From NCBI RefSeq assembly GCF_001642935.1, contig NZ_CP016761.1, positions 1,984,001 through 2,048,000 of the forward strand: a stretch of DNA of 64,000 nt, written 5' to 3'. Positions 8,510 to 17,402 of the stretch are shown piece after piece; positions within the stretch are counted from its first letter, which is position 1; each line of letters begins with the position of its first letter. Source of the DNA: Fictibacillus arsenicus. Lineage in GTDB: Bacteria > Bacillota > Bacilli > Bacillales > Fictibacillaceae. The position numbers were made by a program, and so were the translations under genes. Below the pieces are notes generated by a model, which worked only from the letters and a program-made list of their open reading frames with translations, searched no databases and was not told the origin of the DNA.

Positions 8510-9757
8510 GTGACAACCTATAGAACCCATCGTACCATTGAAGGAATCTGGACCGTCGAATCAGCCAGAATTATAGCCGGTGTTGCCCGAATTATTCAAG
8601 ATGTCAGTATTGCAGAGGATTTAGCGCAAGATACGTTGGCCATTGCACTTGAAAAATGGCCGGAGTTAGGCATACCGGAAAAACCGGGAGCCTGGCTCAT
8701 GACTGTTGCTAAACGTCGGGCGATTAATCTTCTGCGTCGAAACAAATTACGTGATCAAAAATATGAGGAAATCGGCCGCAACATGGAATTCAAAATAAAA
8801 ACGGATTATGATTCAATTGATGAGGAGATCAATGACGATCTCCTGCGTCTTATCTTCACCACTTGTCATCCGGTACTTTCCAGGGAAGCTCGAGTCGCTC
8901 TAACGCTTAAATTGTTATGCGGCTTAAAGACAGATGAAATTGCGCAAGCTTTTCTTGTGTCTGAATCAACCATTGCACAACGAATCGTCAGAGCTAAGCG
9001 TACACTTTCTGCTTCAAAGGTACCTTTTGAAGTTCCCTGTGGACTTGAGCTTTCCCACCGGATGTCATCAGTTCTGGATGTGATCTATCTCATGTTTAAT
9101 GAAGGATATGCCGCAACTGGTGGTGAGAACTGGATTCGTCCAACGCTGTGCAGTGAAGCCATTCGTCTTGGCCGGATTCTGGCGGAAATTCTCCCTGAGG
9201 AATCGGAAGTACACGGCCTGATTGCTCTCATGGAAATCCAGGCGTCACGTTTCAAAGCGCGCATTGGCCAATCGGGAGAGCCGATATTGCTTCAGGATCA
9301 GAATCGGGCTCTTTGGGATGATCTTTTGATTCACCGCGGCTGTTCGGCGCTTAAGCGGATTGAGCAAATCGGCGGTGCCTATGGTCCGTACTCACTGCAA
9401 GCATGTATAGCTGCTTGTCACGCCAAGGCACGAACGGCATCGGAAACGGATTGGCAAGAAATTTCCGCACTATACGATGCCCTTGCTCAGGTGGCACCAT
9501 CTCCCATAGTGGAATTGAACCGCGCTGTTGCTATTTCCATGGCTTATGGACCGGTCGCTGGGCTGGAGATCGTGAATGCATTGGAAGACGAACCATCCTT
9601 GAAAAAGTATCACTTATTGCCAGCGGTTCGTGGCGACTTGCTTGCAAAGCTGGAGAGAAATGAGGAAGCATGCGCTGAGTTCAAGCTTGCAGCATCGCTT
9701 ACACAGAATGAACAAGAGCGTGCCTTGCTTCTAAAGCGGGCAGCCGATTACGTTTAA
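8510..9757 (+). CDS. ECF sigma factor with C-terminal extension (ECF42 type)
   Basis: 415 residues, more than twice a basic ECF sigma factor. The region 2 part reads DLAQDTLAIALEKWP and PGAWLMTVAKRRAINLLRR (about residues 40-78). A region 4 helix-turn-helix (LKTDEIAQAFLVSESTIAQRI) lies near residue 145. A long helical extension follows, as in COG4941/ECF42 proteins, where it is TPR-like and needed for activity. It should direct RNA polymerase to the promoter of the DGPF gene and perhaps its own operon. The start is the GTG at 8510, after AAAGAAGA. No anti-sigma gene is adjacent, as expected for ECF42. Base composition is G+C-richer than the flanks. Confidence 0.85.
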   Translation: MTTYRTHRTIEGIWTVESARIIAGVARIIQDVSIAEDLAQDTLAIALEKWPELGIPEKPGAWLMTVAKRRAINLLRRNKLRDQKYEEIGRNMEFKIKTDYDSIDEEINDDLLRLIFTTCHPVLSREARVALTLKLLCGLKTDEIAQAFLVSESTIAQRIVRAKRTLSASKVPFEVPCGLELSHRMSSVLDVIYLMFNEGYAATGGENWIRPTLCSEAIRLGRILAEILPEESEVHGLIALMEIQASRFKARIGQSGEPILLQDQNRALWDDLLIHRGCSALKRIEQIGGAYGPYSLQACIAACHAKARTASETDWQEISALYDALAQVAPSPIVELNRAVAISMAYGPVAGLEIVNALEDEPSLKKYHLLPAVRGDLLAKLERNEEACAEFKLAASLTQNEQERALLLKRAADYV

Positions 9758-10339
9758 TTCTAAACGTTTCTTCGCTGAAAGATTTCTCGCAGAAATCTAA
9801 CATCAATTTTTCGATTTACGAGTCGGGTCAATGTATCCATGCCAAGTTGGGTAAGAAAACGCAGCTGCCACGCATCTTAGGAAAGATTTTCAACTCACTT
9901 CAGATGCTTTTTTGTTTTGCAGGGAGGAAAATGACTGTGCAGATCTTTCTGAATCGGAAGAATTGTTCACGTGCAACCTCGAGTTTAAGTCATCAGTTAT
10001 CGGACGCAATAGTTGAGTAATCCATCGAAAAATTTGCGTAAAAAGCGATACGGTGATGTATACCACAAATGAGTTACTGATAATTTTTATCAAGGATCTA
10101 CGATATTCAACAATAGGGCGCAATTTTAAAGTTTTATTGTGCTCGTTATTCCATTATAGGGGGCGTTGATCTAAGAAGGATTAACGCTTTTTTTATGGAA
10201 CTTATTGAACGTAGCAGGATTGCGGTGCGAAATGTTCCTAGTTTTAAATTGAGGATGGTAACATCACTCTGGTAATGGCTAGGCAGTTCCAATATATAGG
10301 TAAAGAAAAAAGGAGAACTATTCTTGTGCCTTCCAGATT
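9758..10339. other. Gene-poor spacer
   Basis: 582 bases without a supported gene. The minus strand is open from 10123 to 9890 (77 codons, TTG start) but has no ribosome site. Palindrome copy 5 lies at 10158-10194. The last 30 bases lead into a broken nucleotidyltransferase gene. Confidence 0.5.
10158..10194 (+). repeat. Accessory-block palindrome, copy 5
   Basis: AGGGGGCGTTGATC pairs loosely with GGATTAACGC, then a T run. The last part of this copy and the 14 bases after it (10180-10207) are identical to 12999-13026 in copy 6, so the repeat extends beyond the hairpin. Confidence 0.7.
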
Positions 10340-10633
10340 TTGCTCATAGAATCAGAGGATGATTATTGGGTTTGCAAACGAAATGGTACAATAAGAAGTA
10401 AACTCACTGATATCAGATTGAAAACTTCTGCAGGAGTTCCTTACGTAAGACCAGAAATTCAGCTTCTATATAAGGGTGGAAGTTCGTTAATTAGGGAGAA
10501 AGATGTTGTTGATTTAAATAACGTACTACCAAAGTTAAGTGCTACAAACCGAGATTGGTTAAGAGAATCTTTAACCATACAGTACCCTAATGGACATTAA
10601 TGGATCGAACGAATTAATGCTTATTCCAAATGA
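10340..10633 (+). pseudogene. Nucleotidyltransferase-like gene remnant (C-terminal part)
   Basis: Only the end of a gene is left. YWVCKRN, then VPYVRPEIQLLYKG, DLNNVLPKLS and RDWLRESL are characteristic of the C-terminal half of a family of aminoglycoside-nucleotidyltransferase-like proteins. The N-terminal catalytic half is missing and no start codon with a ribosome site is present. A TAA at 10598-10600 interrupts the expected GH-x-WIERINAYSK ending, which continues in the same frame to a TGA at 10631. Truncation plus an internal stop make function very unlikely. Confidence 0.7.
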
Positions 10634-10733
10634 AGGTATATAACTAATCAAAAAGAAATGTGTAATAAGGGTAGTGCATAGCTTCCCTTATTTTTCTTTT
10701 TAGTAAAAAATTCAAGTACAAAGGTGAAGTCCT

Positions 10734-12908
10734 ATGAGCAAAGTCGTCATTCTAGCAGAAAAACCATCACAAGCTAAGGCTTATTCAGACGCCTTTTCTA
10801 TAAAAAAGAAAGATAAATCGTTTATTGAGTTAAATCCATGCAGCATATTTCCAAATGGCGCAGTGATAACATGGGGAATTGGTCATTTGGTAGAGCTGAA
10901 GCAACCTAAAGAATATAAGCCAGAGTGGGGAACTTGGCGATTATCTTCATTACCGATCTTGCCTGAACGTTATGAATTTAAAGTAGCTTCAGGAAAATAT
11001 GAACAGTTTAACGCGGTAAAACGGTTATTTAAAGAAGCTGACATTATCATTAACGGTTGTGATGTTGATCGTGAGGGTTCGAACATCTTTTATTCGATTT
11101 ACCATATGACAGGTGTGAGAGGCAAAATCATTAAACGGCTTTGGATTAACTCTCTAGAAGTGGAAGAGGTTCAAAAAGGGTTTTCTAACCTTCATGATAA
11201 CGAGAAGGATTTATTGCTTTATTCTGAAGCAAAAACACGTCAAATCTCAGATTGGCTCGTTGGTATGAACGGAAGTCGTTTATATACTTTACTTTTACAG
11301 CAAAAGGGGCTTATGGATAGCTTGAGCATTGGCAGGGTGCAGTCGCCAACAACGTACTTGATCTACCAAAGACACCTCGAGATCGAGAATTTTGTTCCAA
11401 AACCTTTTTATGAAATTGAAGGGAACTTTACAGCAGCAAACGGAAAGTATAAAGGCAAAGCAAAAATTAAAAGTGAAAAACAAGAAGAAGTTCAACAGCT
11501 GTTAAATCAGCACAATATTACTGGAAAAGATACGGGCATCATTAAAGCCGTGTCAAAAAAGGAAATGCGAATCAAATCACCTAAGCTGCACGCTCTCTCC
11601 ACTTTGCAAGCAACAGCAAATAAACGGTGGAAATACAGTCCGAAGAAGGTTCTTGATACGGTTCAGAAATTGTACGATAAGAAAATTCTATCCTACCCAA
11701 GAACAGACACGCAGTACATAACGGAAAATGAGTTTGCCTATCTATCTGCTAATCTTGAAAGCTATCAAGATCTCATTGAGAACCGTTTTACCACAGCTTC
11801 TAAATGGCCTAGTAAAAGGTATGTGGATGGATCAAAGGTACAAGAACACTATGCGATTGTTCCGACAAAAAAGGTTCCAACGCGTGCAAAAATTCAAGTG
11901 TTATCAACAGAAGAGAGAAACATTTACTTTGAAGTATTAAACACAACCTTAGCTATGTTTCATCATGATTATGTGTATGAAGAAACAAAAGTAACAACGG
12001 ATGTGAACGGTTTAGACTTTGAGACGGTAGGAAAAACAGAAATCAGCAAAGGTTGGAAGGAACTGTTTAATCATGGTTCAAAAGACAGCTCAGCTAAGAA
12101 AGATGAAGCTTCTACACAAGCTCTGCCTAAACTTGAAAAAGGGGAAAAAGTGAAGAGTGTCGTCAAAATGAAAGAAGGAATGACAACCCCTCCGAAACCC
12201 TACACGGAAGGTCAACTGATTTTCATGATGAAAACGTGTGGAAAATCGGTTGAAAATGAAGAAGAAATGGAAATATTAAATGAAGTAGAAGGCTTAGGTA
12301 CTGAAGCTACAAGAAGTGGAATCATCGAAACCATAAAAAAACACCAATACATCGAAGTTAGAAAGAACATAGTTCATATTACCGAAAAAGGGAAGATTTT
12401 ATGTCAGTCGATAGAAGGTAACCTGCTTTCCAGCCCTTCTATGACGGCCAAATGGGAAACATATCTAAAGAAAATCGGAAACGGAAACGGTACACCTCAA
12501 GCCTTTTTAGGAAGTATAACAAAATTCCTATATAAGTTAATTGAAGAAGTACCTGGACAACTGAATGCAGAATCAATCCAGCAAAATATTGATGTGGTTA
12601 AGAAAGTGAATCAGAATCCGATCGCTCTATGTCCTCGTTGTAAAAAAGGAAGCATCAGCGTGAATCGTTCATACTATAGCTGCTCAGAATATGCGAATGG
12701 TTGCAAACAAACCTTTCCAGGAAAATTACTTAGTAAAAATATTACTGAGAAACAGGTGAAGGATTTGTGCACGAAAGGCAAAACAAATGTCATTAAAGGA
12801 TTCAAGCCAAAAGCGAAAGAGAAGAGAAAGTTCGATGCTATGCTCATATTAAAGAATGATTTAACGATAGGTTTTGAGTTTCCTAAAAAGCAATTTGCTA
12901 AGAAATGA
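10734..12908 (+). CDS. topB: DNA topoisomerase III
   Basis: 724 residues, the usual length of Bacillus TopB (about 727). The Toprim domain opens KVVILAEKPSQAKAY, with NGCDVDREGSNIF near residue 105 carrying the metal-binding DxD. The active-site tyrosine lies in ILSYPRTDTQY (about residue 320). A C-terminal zinc-ribbon-like CPRCKKG...CSEY...C segment is present near residue 635. It is a type IA enzyme that decatenates DNA by single-strand passage. The ATG at 10734 follows AAAGGTGAAGTCCT. It sits in the accessory block flanked by palindrome copies 5 and 6, so it may be an additional, acquired copy. Confidence 0.95.
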   Translation: MSKVVILAEKPSQAKAYSDAFSIKKKDKSFIELNPCSIFPNGAVITWGIGHLVELKQPKEYKPEWGTWRLSSLPILPERYEFKVASGKYEQFNAVKRLFKEADIIINGCDVDREGSNIFYSIYHMTGVRGKIIKRLWINSLEVEEVQKGFSNLHDNEKDLLLYSEAKTRQISDWLVGMNGSRLYTLLLQQKGLMDSLSIGRVQSPTTYLIYQRHLEIENFVPKPFYEIEGNFTAANGKYKGKAKIKSEKQEEVQQLLNQHNITGKDTGIIKAVSKKEMRIKSPKLHALSTLQATANKRWKYSPKKVLDTVQKLYDKKILSYPRTDTQYITENEFAYLSANLESYQDLIENRFTTASKWPSKRYVDGSKVQEHYAIVPTKKVPTRAKIQVLSTEERNIYFEVLNTTLAMFHHDYVYEETKVTTDVNGLDFETVGKTEISKGWKELFNHGSKDSSAKKDEASTQALPKLEKGEKVKSVVKMKEGMTTPPKPYTEGQLIFMMKTCGKSVENEEEMEILNEVEGLGTEATRSGIIETIKKHQYIEVRKNIVHITEKGKILCQSIEGNLLSSPSMTAKWETYLKKIGNGNGTPQAFLGSITKFLYKLIEEVPGQLNAESIQQNIDVVKKVNQNPIALCPRCKKGSISVNRSYYSCSEYANGCKQTFPGKLLSKNITEKQVKDLCTKGKTNVIKGFKPKAKEKRKFDAMLILKNDLTIGFEFPKKQFAKK

Positions 12909-12974
12909 ATAAAGATAATAATTTGGTCCTTTCGGCTAAGCATACAAATGCACTTAAGCCTTTGTTATTTCATT

Positions 12975-13013
12975 AAAGGATGCGTTAATCTCAAAAGGAT
13001 TAACGCTTTTTTT
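12975..13013 (+). repeat. Accessory-block palindrome, copy 6
   Basis: TGCGTTAATC pairs with GATTAACGC around CTCAAAAG and is followed by seven T. It is the best stem of the family and could serve as the topB terminator. Confidence 0.75.
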
Positions 13014-13104
13014 ATGGAACTTATTTAAACAAACGAGCAGATTTGTTGAATAAGGATATTTTTTATGTTTTAAGCAAATTTGAATTAACATAGGAGTATG
13101 AGAT

Positions 13105-13542
13105 ATGAAGATCAATAGAATAGATCATGTGAGTATTAACGTAAACGATCTTTCAAAGGCTAAAGAGTTTTTTCTTGATTTAGGACTTGAAGTGAAAGCC
13201 GAATGGGAAATAGAAGGAGAACAGTTGGACAGAATAGTTGGGCTTAAAAATGTTAAAACGACATGTGTAGGGTTGGGGATGCCAGATGGTTCAGCATGGA
13301 TAGAACTAGTCAAATTTTATACGCCGTCTGATGAAATAGATATTCAGCAAACTTTTGCAAATACGCTGGGTATCCGACATATTTGCTTTGCTGTTGAAGA
13401 TATTGAAGCTATTATTGCAAAGTTGAAAAAGAAGGGGACGGAAATCTTTAGTGAGATTTTGCAATATGAAGAAAGTTATAAGTTATGCTACGTTCGTGGT
13501 CCAGAGGGAATTATTTTAGAGTTGGCGGAGAAAATCAGATAA
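13105..13542 (+). CDS. VOC-family (glyoxalase-fold) protein
   Basis: 145 residues with two betaalphabetabetabeta units. IDHVSINVNDLSKAKEFFLDLGLE opens the first, and IRHICFAVEDIEAIIAKLKKKG opens the second at about residue 90. YVRGPEGIILELAEK at the end carries the usual metal-ligand glutamate. His8, Glu and a second His fit a metal-dependent VOC enzyme such as a glyoxalase, a dioxygenase or a thiol-transferase resistance protein; the reaction is not determined. The ATG follows AGGAGTATGAGAT. It forms a single-gene unit between palindrome copies 6 and 7. Confidence 0.8.
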   Translation: MKINRIDHVSINVNDLSKAKEFFLDLGLEVKAEWEIEGEQLDRIVGLKNVKTTCVGLGMPDGSAWIELVKFYTPSDEIDIQQTFANTLGIRHICFAVEDIEAIIAKLKKKGTEIFSEILQYEESYKLCYVRGPEGIILELAEKIR

Positions 13543-13601
13543 ATATTGAATGGGACTTTAAACGATTTAGAACTCCAACTTTAAAGATTTCTCATAAACT
13601 A

Positions 13602-13637
13602 TCGGGTGCATATCTTTAAGAAGGAGAAATACTCTTA
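13602..13637 (+). repeat. Accessory-block palindrome, copy 7
   Basis: TCGGGTGCATATCTTTAAG, then AAGGAGAAATACTC. It is close to copies 2 and 8 but with a weaker T run. Confidence 0.65.
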
Positions 13638-13684
13638 CTGCTTTTCATTATTAATCTAAAATAATCAAGGAGAGGGATAATCAG

Positions 13685-14251
13685 ATGAACCCTTTGTTAT
13701 TAGATATTCCTTTACAATTAGAAACTGAAAGGCTAATTCTTCGAGCACCACATCAAACTGGAGACGGAGAAATTGTGTATGAAGCAATTAGAGATTCCTT
13801 TTATGAATTAAAAGCGTGGTTGTCACTTTTCCAAGAAACTCCTACTGTTGAAGAAGCAGAGATCATGTTAAGGAATGCTCATATAAATTTTTTAAAAAGG
13901 GAAAGTTTTCGTTTTCTTATCTTTGATAAAGGTGGCGGCAAGGACTTAATTGGAACGGCGAGCCTTCATAGGATTGACTGGGACATTCCAAAATGTGAAA
14001 TGGGATACTGGATTAATACAAAATATAGCGGTAATGGATATATGACGGAAGCAGTAAAGGAGTTAGCTAACTTCGGATTAAATCACCTCGCATTTAAGAG
14101 AATTGAAATAAGATGCGAATCAAGAAACTTTAAGAGTCGCTTTATACCGGAAAAACTTGGTTTTATATTGGAAGGTACTTTAAGGAATGAGGATCTATCC
14201 GCAGATGGCAGCAAGCTGACTGACACTTGTATTTATTCTAAAATAAATTAA
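13685..14251 (+). CDS. GNAT-family N-acetyltransferase (RimJ/RimL-like)
   Basis: 188 residues beginning with the LETERLILRAP stretch usual in the RimJ/RimL branch. GYWINTKYSGNGYMTEAVKEL (about residues 105-125) is the acetyl-CoA-binding motif A. RIEIRCESRNFKSRFIPEKLGF follows, with the usual N-x-x-S replaced by NFKS. It probably acetylates a protein N-terminus or a small amine; the target is unknown. AAGGAGAGGG lies 9 bases before the ATG. It is a single-gene unit between palindrome copies 7 and 8. Confidence 0.85.
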   Translation: MNPLLLDIPLQLETERLILRAPHQTGDGEIVYEAIRDSFYELKAWLSLFQETPTVEEAEIMLRNAHINFLKRESFRFLIFDKGGGKDLIGTASLHRIDWDIPKCEMGYWINTKYSGNGYMTEAVKELANFGLNHLAFKRIEIRCESRNFKSRFIPEKLGFILEGTLRNEDLSADGSKLTDTCIYSKIN

Positions 14252-14307
14252 CATCGCTTAAATTAAAGGCAGCTAAAAAGAATTATTTCCATGCAAGTCT
14301 TCAAGAA

Positions 14308-14346
14308 AAGGGTGCATTTCTTCAAGAAGGAGAAATGCACTTTATA
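14308..14346 (+). repeat. Accessory-block palindrome, copy 8
   Basis: GTGCATTTCTTC pairs with GAGAAATGCAC with one bulge, followed by TTTATATT. This is the clearest example of the TGCATTTCT-type arms. Confidence 0.75.
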
Positions 14347-14397
14347 TTGATATTTAGAACGGAGCGTAAAATAAAGGTAATCTAGTGAGGATGATAA

Positions 14398-14602
14398 ATG
14401 GTTAAATTGAATGAGATAGACTTTGCTTATTTTATTGGACAAGTCGTAAAAGATTTTAATACCAAAGAAAACTCAACTTTCATTATCTTTTTTGAAAACG
14501 GAAGGTTAATGATTGAATGTCCCTGAAGAATTCGGCAAAAATAAAGAAATAGTGTTAGGTGAAACAGATACATTTACTATACCAAAAAGGGGGTTGAAAT
14601 AG
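14398..14602 (+). pseudogene. Small DUF6188-like gene, broken by a stop and a frameshift
   Basis: ATG 14398 follows GTGAGGATGATA and reads 42 residues (MVKLNEIDFAYFIGQVV...) to a TGA at 14524. The sequence after the TGA continues sensibly, first in the same frame (RIRQ) and then, after a one-base shift, as KEIVLGETDTFTIPK. Related small proteins that I remember have a PWRLR-type stretch here, so the TGA probably replaces a Trp codon. With two lesions the gene is probably dead. There is no hairpin or CxxU context to suggest selenocysteine at this TGA. Confidence 0.5.
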
Positions 14603-14714
14603 ATATATTGGTAATTTGATTTGGTTATATTTTTGGTTATACATTTTAGTAGTTTTTGATTATTTTTAGAGGATCTCTTTTCATGCCGATTTTTTTATTT
14701 ACCTTAATACTTGC

Positions 14715-15221
14715 TCATTCCATTATTTTATTTTTTGAAATTTCATGTAGTTTACTTTTAGTAAAATGAAAAAGTCGAATTAATAATATTGCAGATAATG
14801 GATAGGTGGGAATAGAATAATATAACTTCCATCCAGTATAAGTTAATGCATGATTTTTTACACAGATCCATTCAAAAAATATTGAAAAACCAGTCCAAAA
14901 AAGAATATACAATACCGTTTTTTTTCCATAAAATCTCCACTTGTCATAGCCAAATAAAAAAAGTAATGATGCACATGGATACATGAGCAAATGGAAGAGT
15001 GCACCAGAAAGTTCATAAGTTCGATTATCTGAAAAATAATAAAGTTTGAAGGGAGTTGCCAGTAGGAAGTAGTCTATTGTTGATACATAAACGATATTAT
15101 ATACCCAAATGATGATAACAATAACAGCCGGGAAATAATTTCGAACGAGTAAAAATAACGAAAAGATTACGGAAGTAGTGATAATGAAAAACCATTCATT
15201 CCAATCAAAGTTAACATTCAT
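14715..15221 (-). CDS. CBO0543-family membrane protein
   Basis: 168 residues with about five hydrophobic segments. The pattern (GALFHLLMYPCASLLFLFG, then EWICVKNHALTYTGW) matches the CBO0543 family of Bacillaceae and clostridia, which has no established function. It overlaps the upstream paralog by 4 bases (ATGA), so the two are co-translated. A broken third relative (15925-18493) lies on the other strand close by, so a local family of these genes existed before the IS21 insertion. Confidence 0.7.
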   Translation of the reverse strand: MNVNFDWNEWFFIITTSVIFSLFLLVRNYFPAVIVIIIWVYNIVYVSTIDYFLLATPFKLYYFSDNRTYELSGALFHLLMYPCASLLFLFGYDKWRFYGKKTVLYILFWTGFSIFFEWICVKNHALTYTGWKLYYSIPTYPLSAILLIRLFHFTKSKLHEISKNKIME

Positions 15222-15691
15222 AATTTTATTCTTCCTTTATATAGTACCTTGCGAAAGGCATATTTTAATCCTAATAAAACACACAGTGATAGCACCCAAA
15301 AAGAAAATGACCACCATATCTGCCAATTAACATGGTTTAGTACACCAAAAAAATCTTCTAGCCATTCCAACCCTGTTAAAAGTAGAATATAGCTTAATAG
15401 CAATAAAATTTTTTTAATTTTTGTGCTCGAATTTAGATGGAAATGAAGAAAACTTACCATAAGCAAAGGATAAAGAATAATACGATTAATAAAATGAGAT
15501 AATTCGTACGATAGTTTATCGGGAATTATTAAAGTTTTAAAATTCATATAGCAAAGAGCTGAATAGTTTTGAAAAAAATATGATGCAGCGAGCCAGTAAA
15601 GTAAAATTTCAAGGATATGCAAATTTTTCTTTTTCTTAATAAAAAAAACTAAAAAAAATATATTCAATACAATATAAAAGAGTAAAGTCAT
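15218..15691 (-). CDS. CBO0543-family membrane protein (second copy)
   Basis: 157 residues with about five membrane segments. FINRIILYPLLMVSFLHFH and GLEWLEDFFGVLNHVNWQIWWSF align in layout with the neighbour downstream (GALFHLLMYP... and FFEWICVKNHALTYTGWKLYY). Together with that neighbour it forms a two-gene operon. Function is unknown. The start at 15691 has no strong ribosome site; AGGGGC at about 15696-15701 (read on the minus strand as AGAGGGGC) is the likely one. Confidence 0.65.
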   Translation of the reverse strand: MTLLFYIVLNIFFLVFFIKKKKNLHILEILLYWLAASYFFQNYSALCYMNFKTLIIPDKLSYELSHFINRIILYPLLMVSFLHFHLNSSTKIKKILLLLSYILLLTGLEWLEDFFGVLNHVNWQIWWSFSFWVLSLCVLLGLKYAFRKVLYKGRIKL

Positions 15692-15806
15692 AAAAGAAGC
15701 CCCTCTACCAAGATACTAAATCCACTACATAACAATTATCTTGTACAAAAAAAGGGCAATTATTAAAAAGTAACATTTCTATGTATGATCCCTATGTAAA
15801 TACTTG

Positions 15807-15844
15807 AAAAAGACGAGATATTAATTAATTGTCTCGTCTTTTTT
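15807..15844. terminator. Hairpin with flanking A and T runs
   Basis: AAAAAGACGAGA pairs with TCTCGTCTTTTT around a 13-base loop. It lies between the divergent CBO0543-type genes and could act on either strand. No gene obviously ends here. Confidence 0.45.
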
Positions 15845-16199
15845 GCATTAACAAATTTTTTGTTTAAAAACTAATGAATAATTTAGTTTGGTAAAGGTAA
15901 CCTGTTTATCAAGGGAGATTTTTTATGTGGCTGCTAATCTCTACTATTACCATTCTTTTAATAATTATATATTTCATGCCAAAACACATTACGAAATCAG
16001 AAGCTTTTTTTTCTGTATTTTTTTCAATGGCTTTTCAGCAACTGGTAGATTGTTATTTGGATTTTAAATATGACCTTTATGGATATTTCAGTGTTGATGT
16101 TGATACAGAGTGTTAAAGCCGATGTTAAAATCACCAATATAGCCGGAATAAAAATCCCCATCTAAAATAGAACCATAGGTTTGAGAGGAGCTATGGTTC

Positions 16200-17402
16200 A
16201 TGATTACCAGAGGGGATTTTTTTATGATTAAAGATATGTTTAAAAGAGGAATGTCTATTTCATCAATTGCTAGAGAACTAGAACTTGATCGTGGAACAGT
16301 GAGGAAGTATGTAAACGCCTCTGCAGCTCCTTCGAAGCAAAACCGCAAAAAGTTAAAAAGCAAACTGGATCCTTATAAAGAATATCTTCATCAAAGAATG
16401 TTGGAGGATGGTGTATATAATGGTGAACGTTTATTAGACGAAATCAGACAGTTGGGATATACCGGTGGAAAGACCATTTTGAAGGACTACATAAAACCCT
16501 TTCGAGATAAGGAGAGAAAAAAGTATTCGGTACGTTATGAAACGTTACCAGGTGAACAAATGCAAGTGGACTGGAAAGAGATCGGGGAAATCATTCTCGG
16601 TGGTGAAAGAATTAAGCTGTCTATGTTTGTCGCAACACTAGGCTATTCCAGAATGAAATATGCGGAGTTTACGATATCACAAGATCAAGAACATGTTCTA
16701 CAGTGCTTGATTAATAGCTTTAAATATTTCGGCGGTGTTCCTCAGAAGGTGCTGTTTGATAATATGCGCACAGTAACTGATGGACGAGACCAAGGACTTG
16801 TGAAATGGAATGCTAGGTTTGCCGAGTTCGCAGCTTACTACGATTTTATTCCAAAAGCTTGTAGGCCCTACCGGGCTAAAACGAAAGGAAAAGTGGAACG
16901 AGCCATTCAGTATATAACGAACAATTTTTATGTCGGAACCACTTTTGATTCCATTGAAGATTTAAATTGTCAGGTAGAACGTTGGCTAGACCGGATTGGC
17001 AATCGTAAAAAGAATGATACCACAGGGATTTCACCACAGGAGCGATGGTCTGAAGAAAAGCTGGGTTCTCTACAAAAGCTTGATTATGATACAAGTTATC
17101 GTGTTTATCGGAAAACACATTTTGATAGTACTTTGTCTTATAAAGGTCATAAATGGCTGCTTCCAAAAGAATTTGCAATAAAAGAAATTCTAGTGAAAGA
17201 ATCGCTATCTGGAGTGATGTGTTTCTATTATCAAGGTGAAGAAATTACGGCCATACAAACATCTGCATCTGTTATTTCTTTAGCAGACCAAATAAAAAAG
17301 AAACAGAGTGCCGTGGTTGCCGCCCCGCATTCTGTTCCCACAATACCGGTAAACACTCGTTCTCTCACCGTTTATGACGACCTCGTGAGAGGTGAATCAT
17401 GA
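16200..17402 (+). CDS. istA: IS21-family transposase IstA
   Basis: 400 residues. An N-terminal helix-turn-helix (MSISSIARELELDRGTVRKY) is followed by an rve integrase core with EQMQVDWKEIGE (first Asp) and FGGVPQKVLFDNMRTV (second Asp), and KGKVERAIQYITNNF with the catalytic Glu. GAGGAG lies 9 bases before the ATG at 16200; a second in-frame ATG is at 16224. It cuts and joins the element ends together with IstB, whose gene overlaps by 4 bases. Confidence 0.95.
   Translation: MITRGDFFMIKDMFKRGMSISSIARELELDRGTVRKYVNASAAPSKQNRKKLKSKLDPYKEYLHQRMLEDGVYNGERLLDEIRQLGYTGGKTILKDYIKPFRDKERKKYSVRYETLPGEQMQVDWKEIGEIILGGERIKLSMFVATLGYSRMKYAEFTISQDQEHVLQCLINSFKYFGGVPQKVLFDNMRTVTDGRDQGLVKWNARFAEFAAYYDFIPKACRPYRAKTKGKVERAIQYITNNFYVGTTFDSIEDLNCQVERWLDRIGNRKKNDTTGISPQERWSEEKLGSLQKLDYDTSYRVYRKTHFDSTLSYKGHKWLLPKEFAIKEILVKESLSGVMCFYYQGEEITAIQTSASVISLADQIKKKQSAVVAAPHSVPTIPVNTRSLTVYDDLVRGES

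Noticed and set aside
9890..10123. 77-codon open frame on the minus strand with a possible membrane helix
   Set aside because: TTG start without a ribosome site and no family match; more likely chance.
6503..14346. Palindromes as integron attC sites
   Set aside because: No GTTRRRY core sites were seen and no integron integrase is in the window. I report the repeats but do not call them attC.
14524..14526. In-frame TGA of the DUF6188-like gene as a possible selenocysteine codon
   Set aside because: No hairpin follows at the right distance, the position is probably a Trp in relatives, and a frameshift comes soon after.
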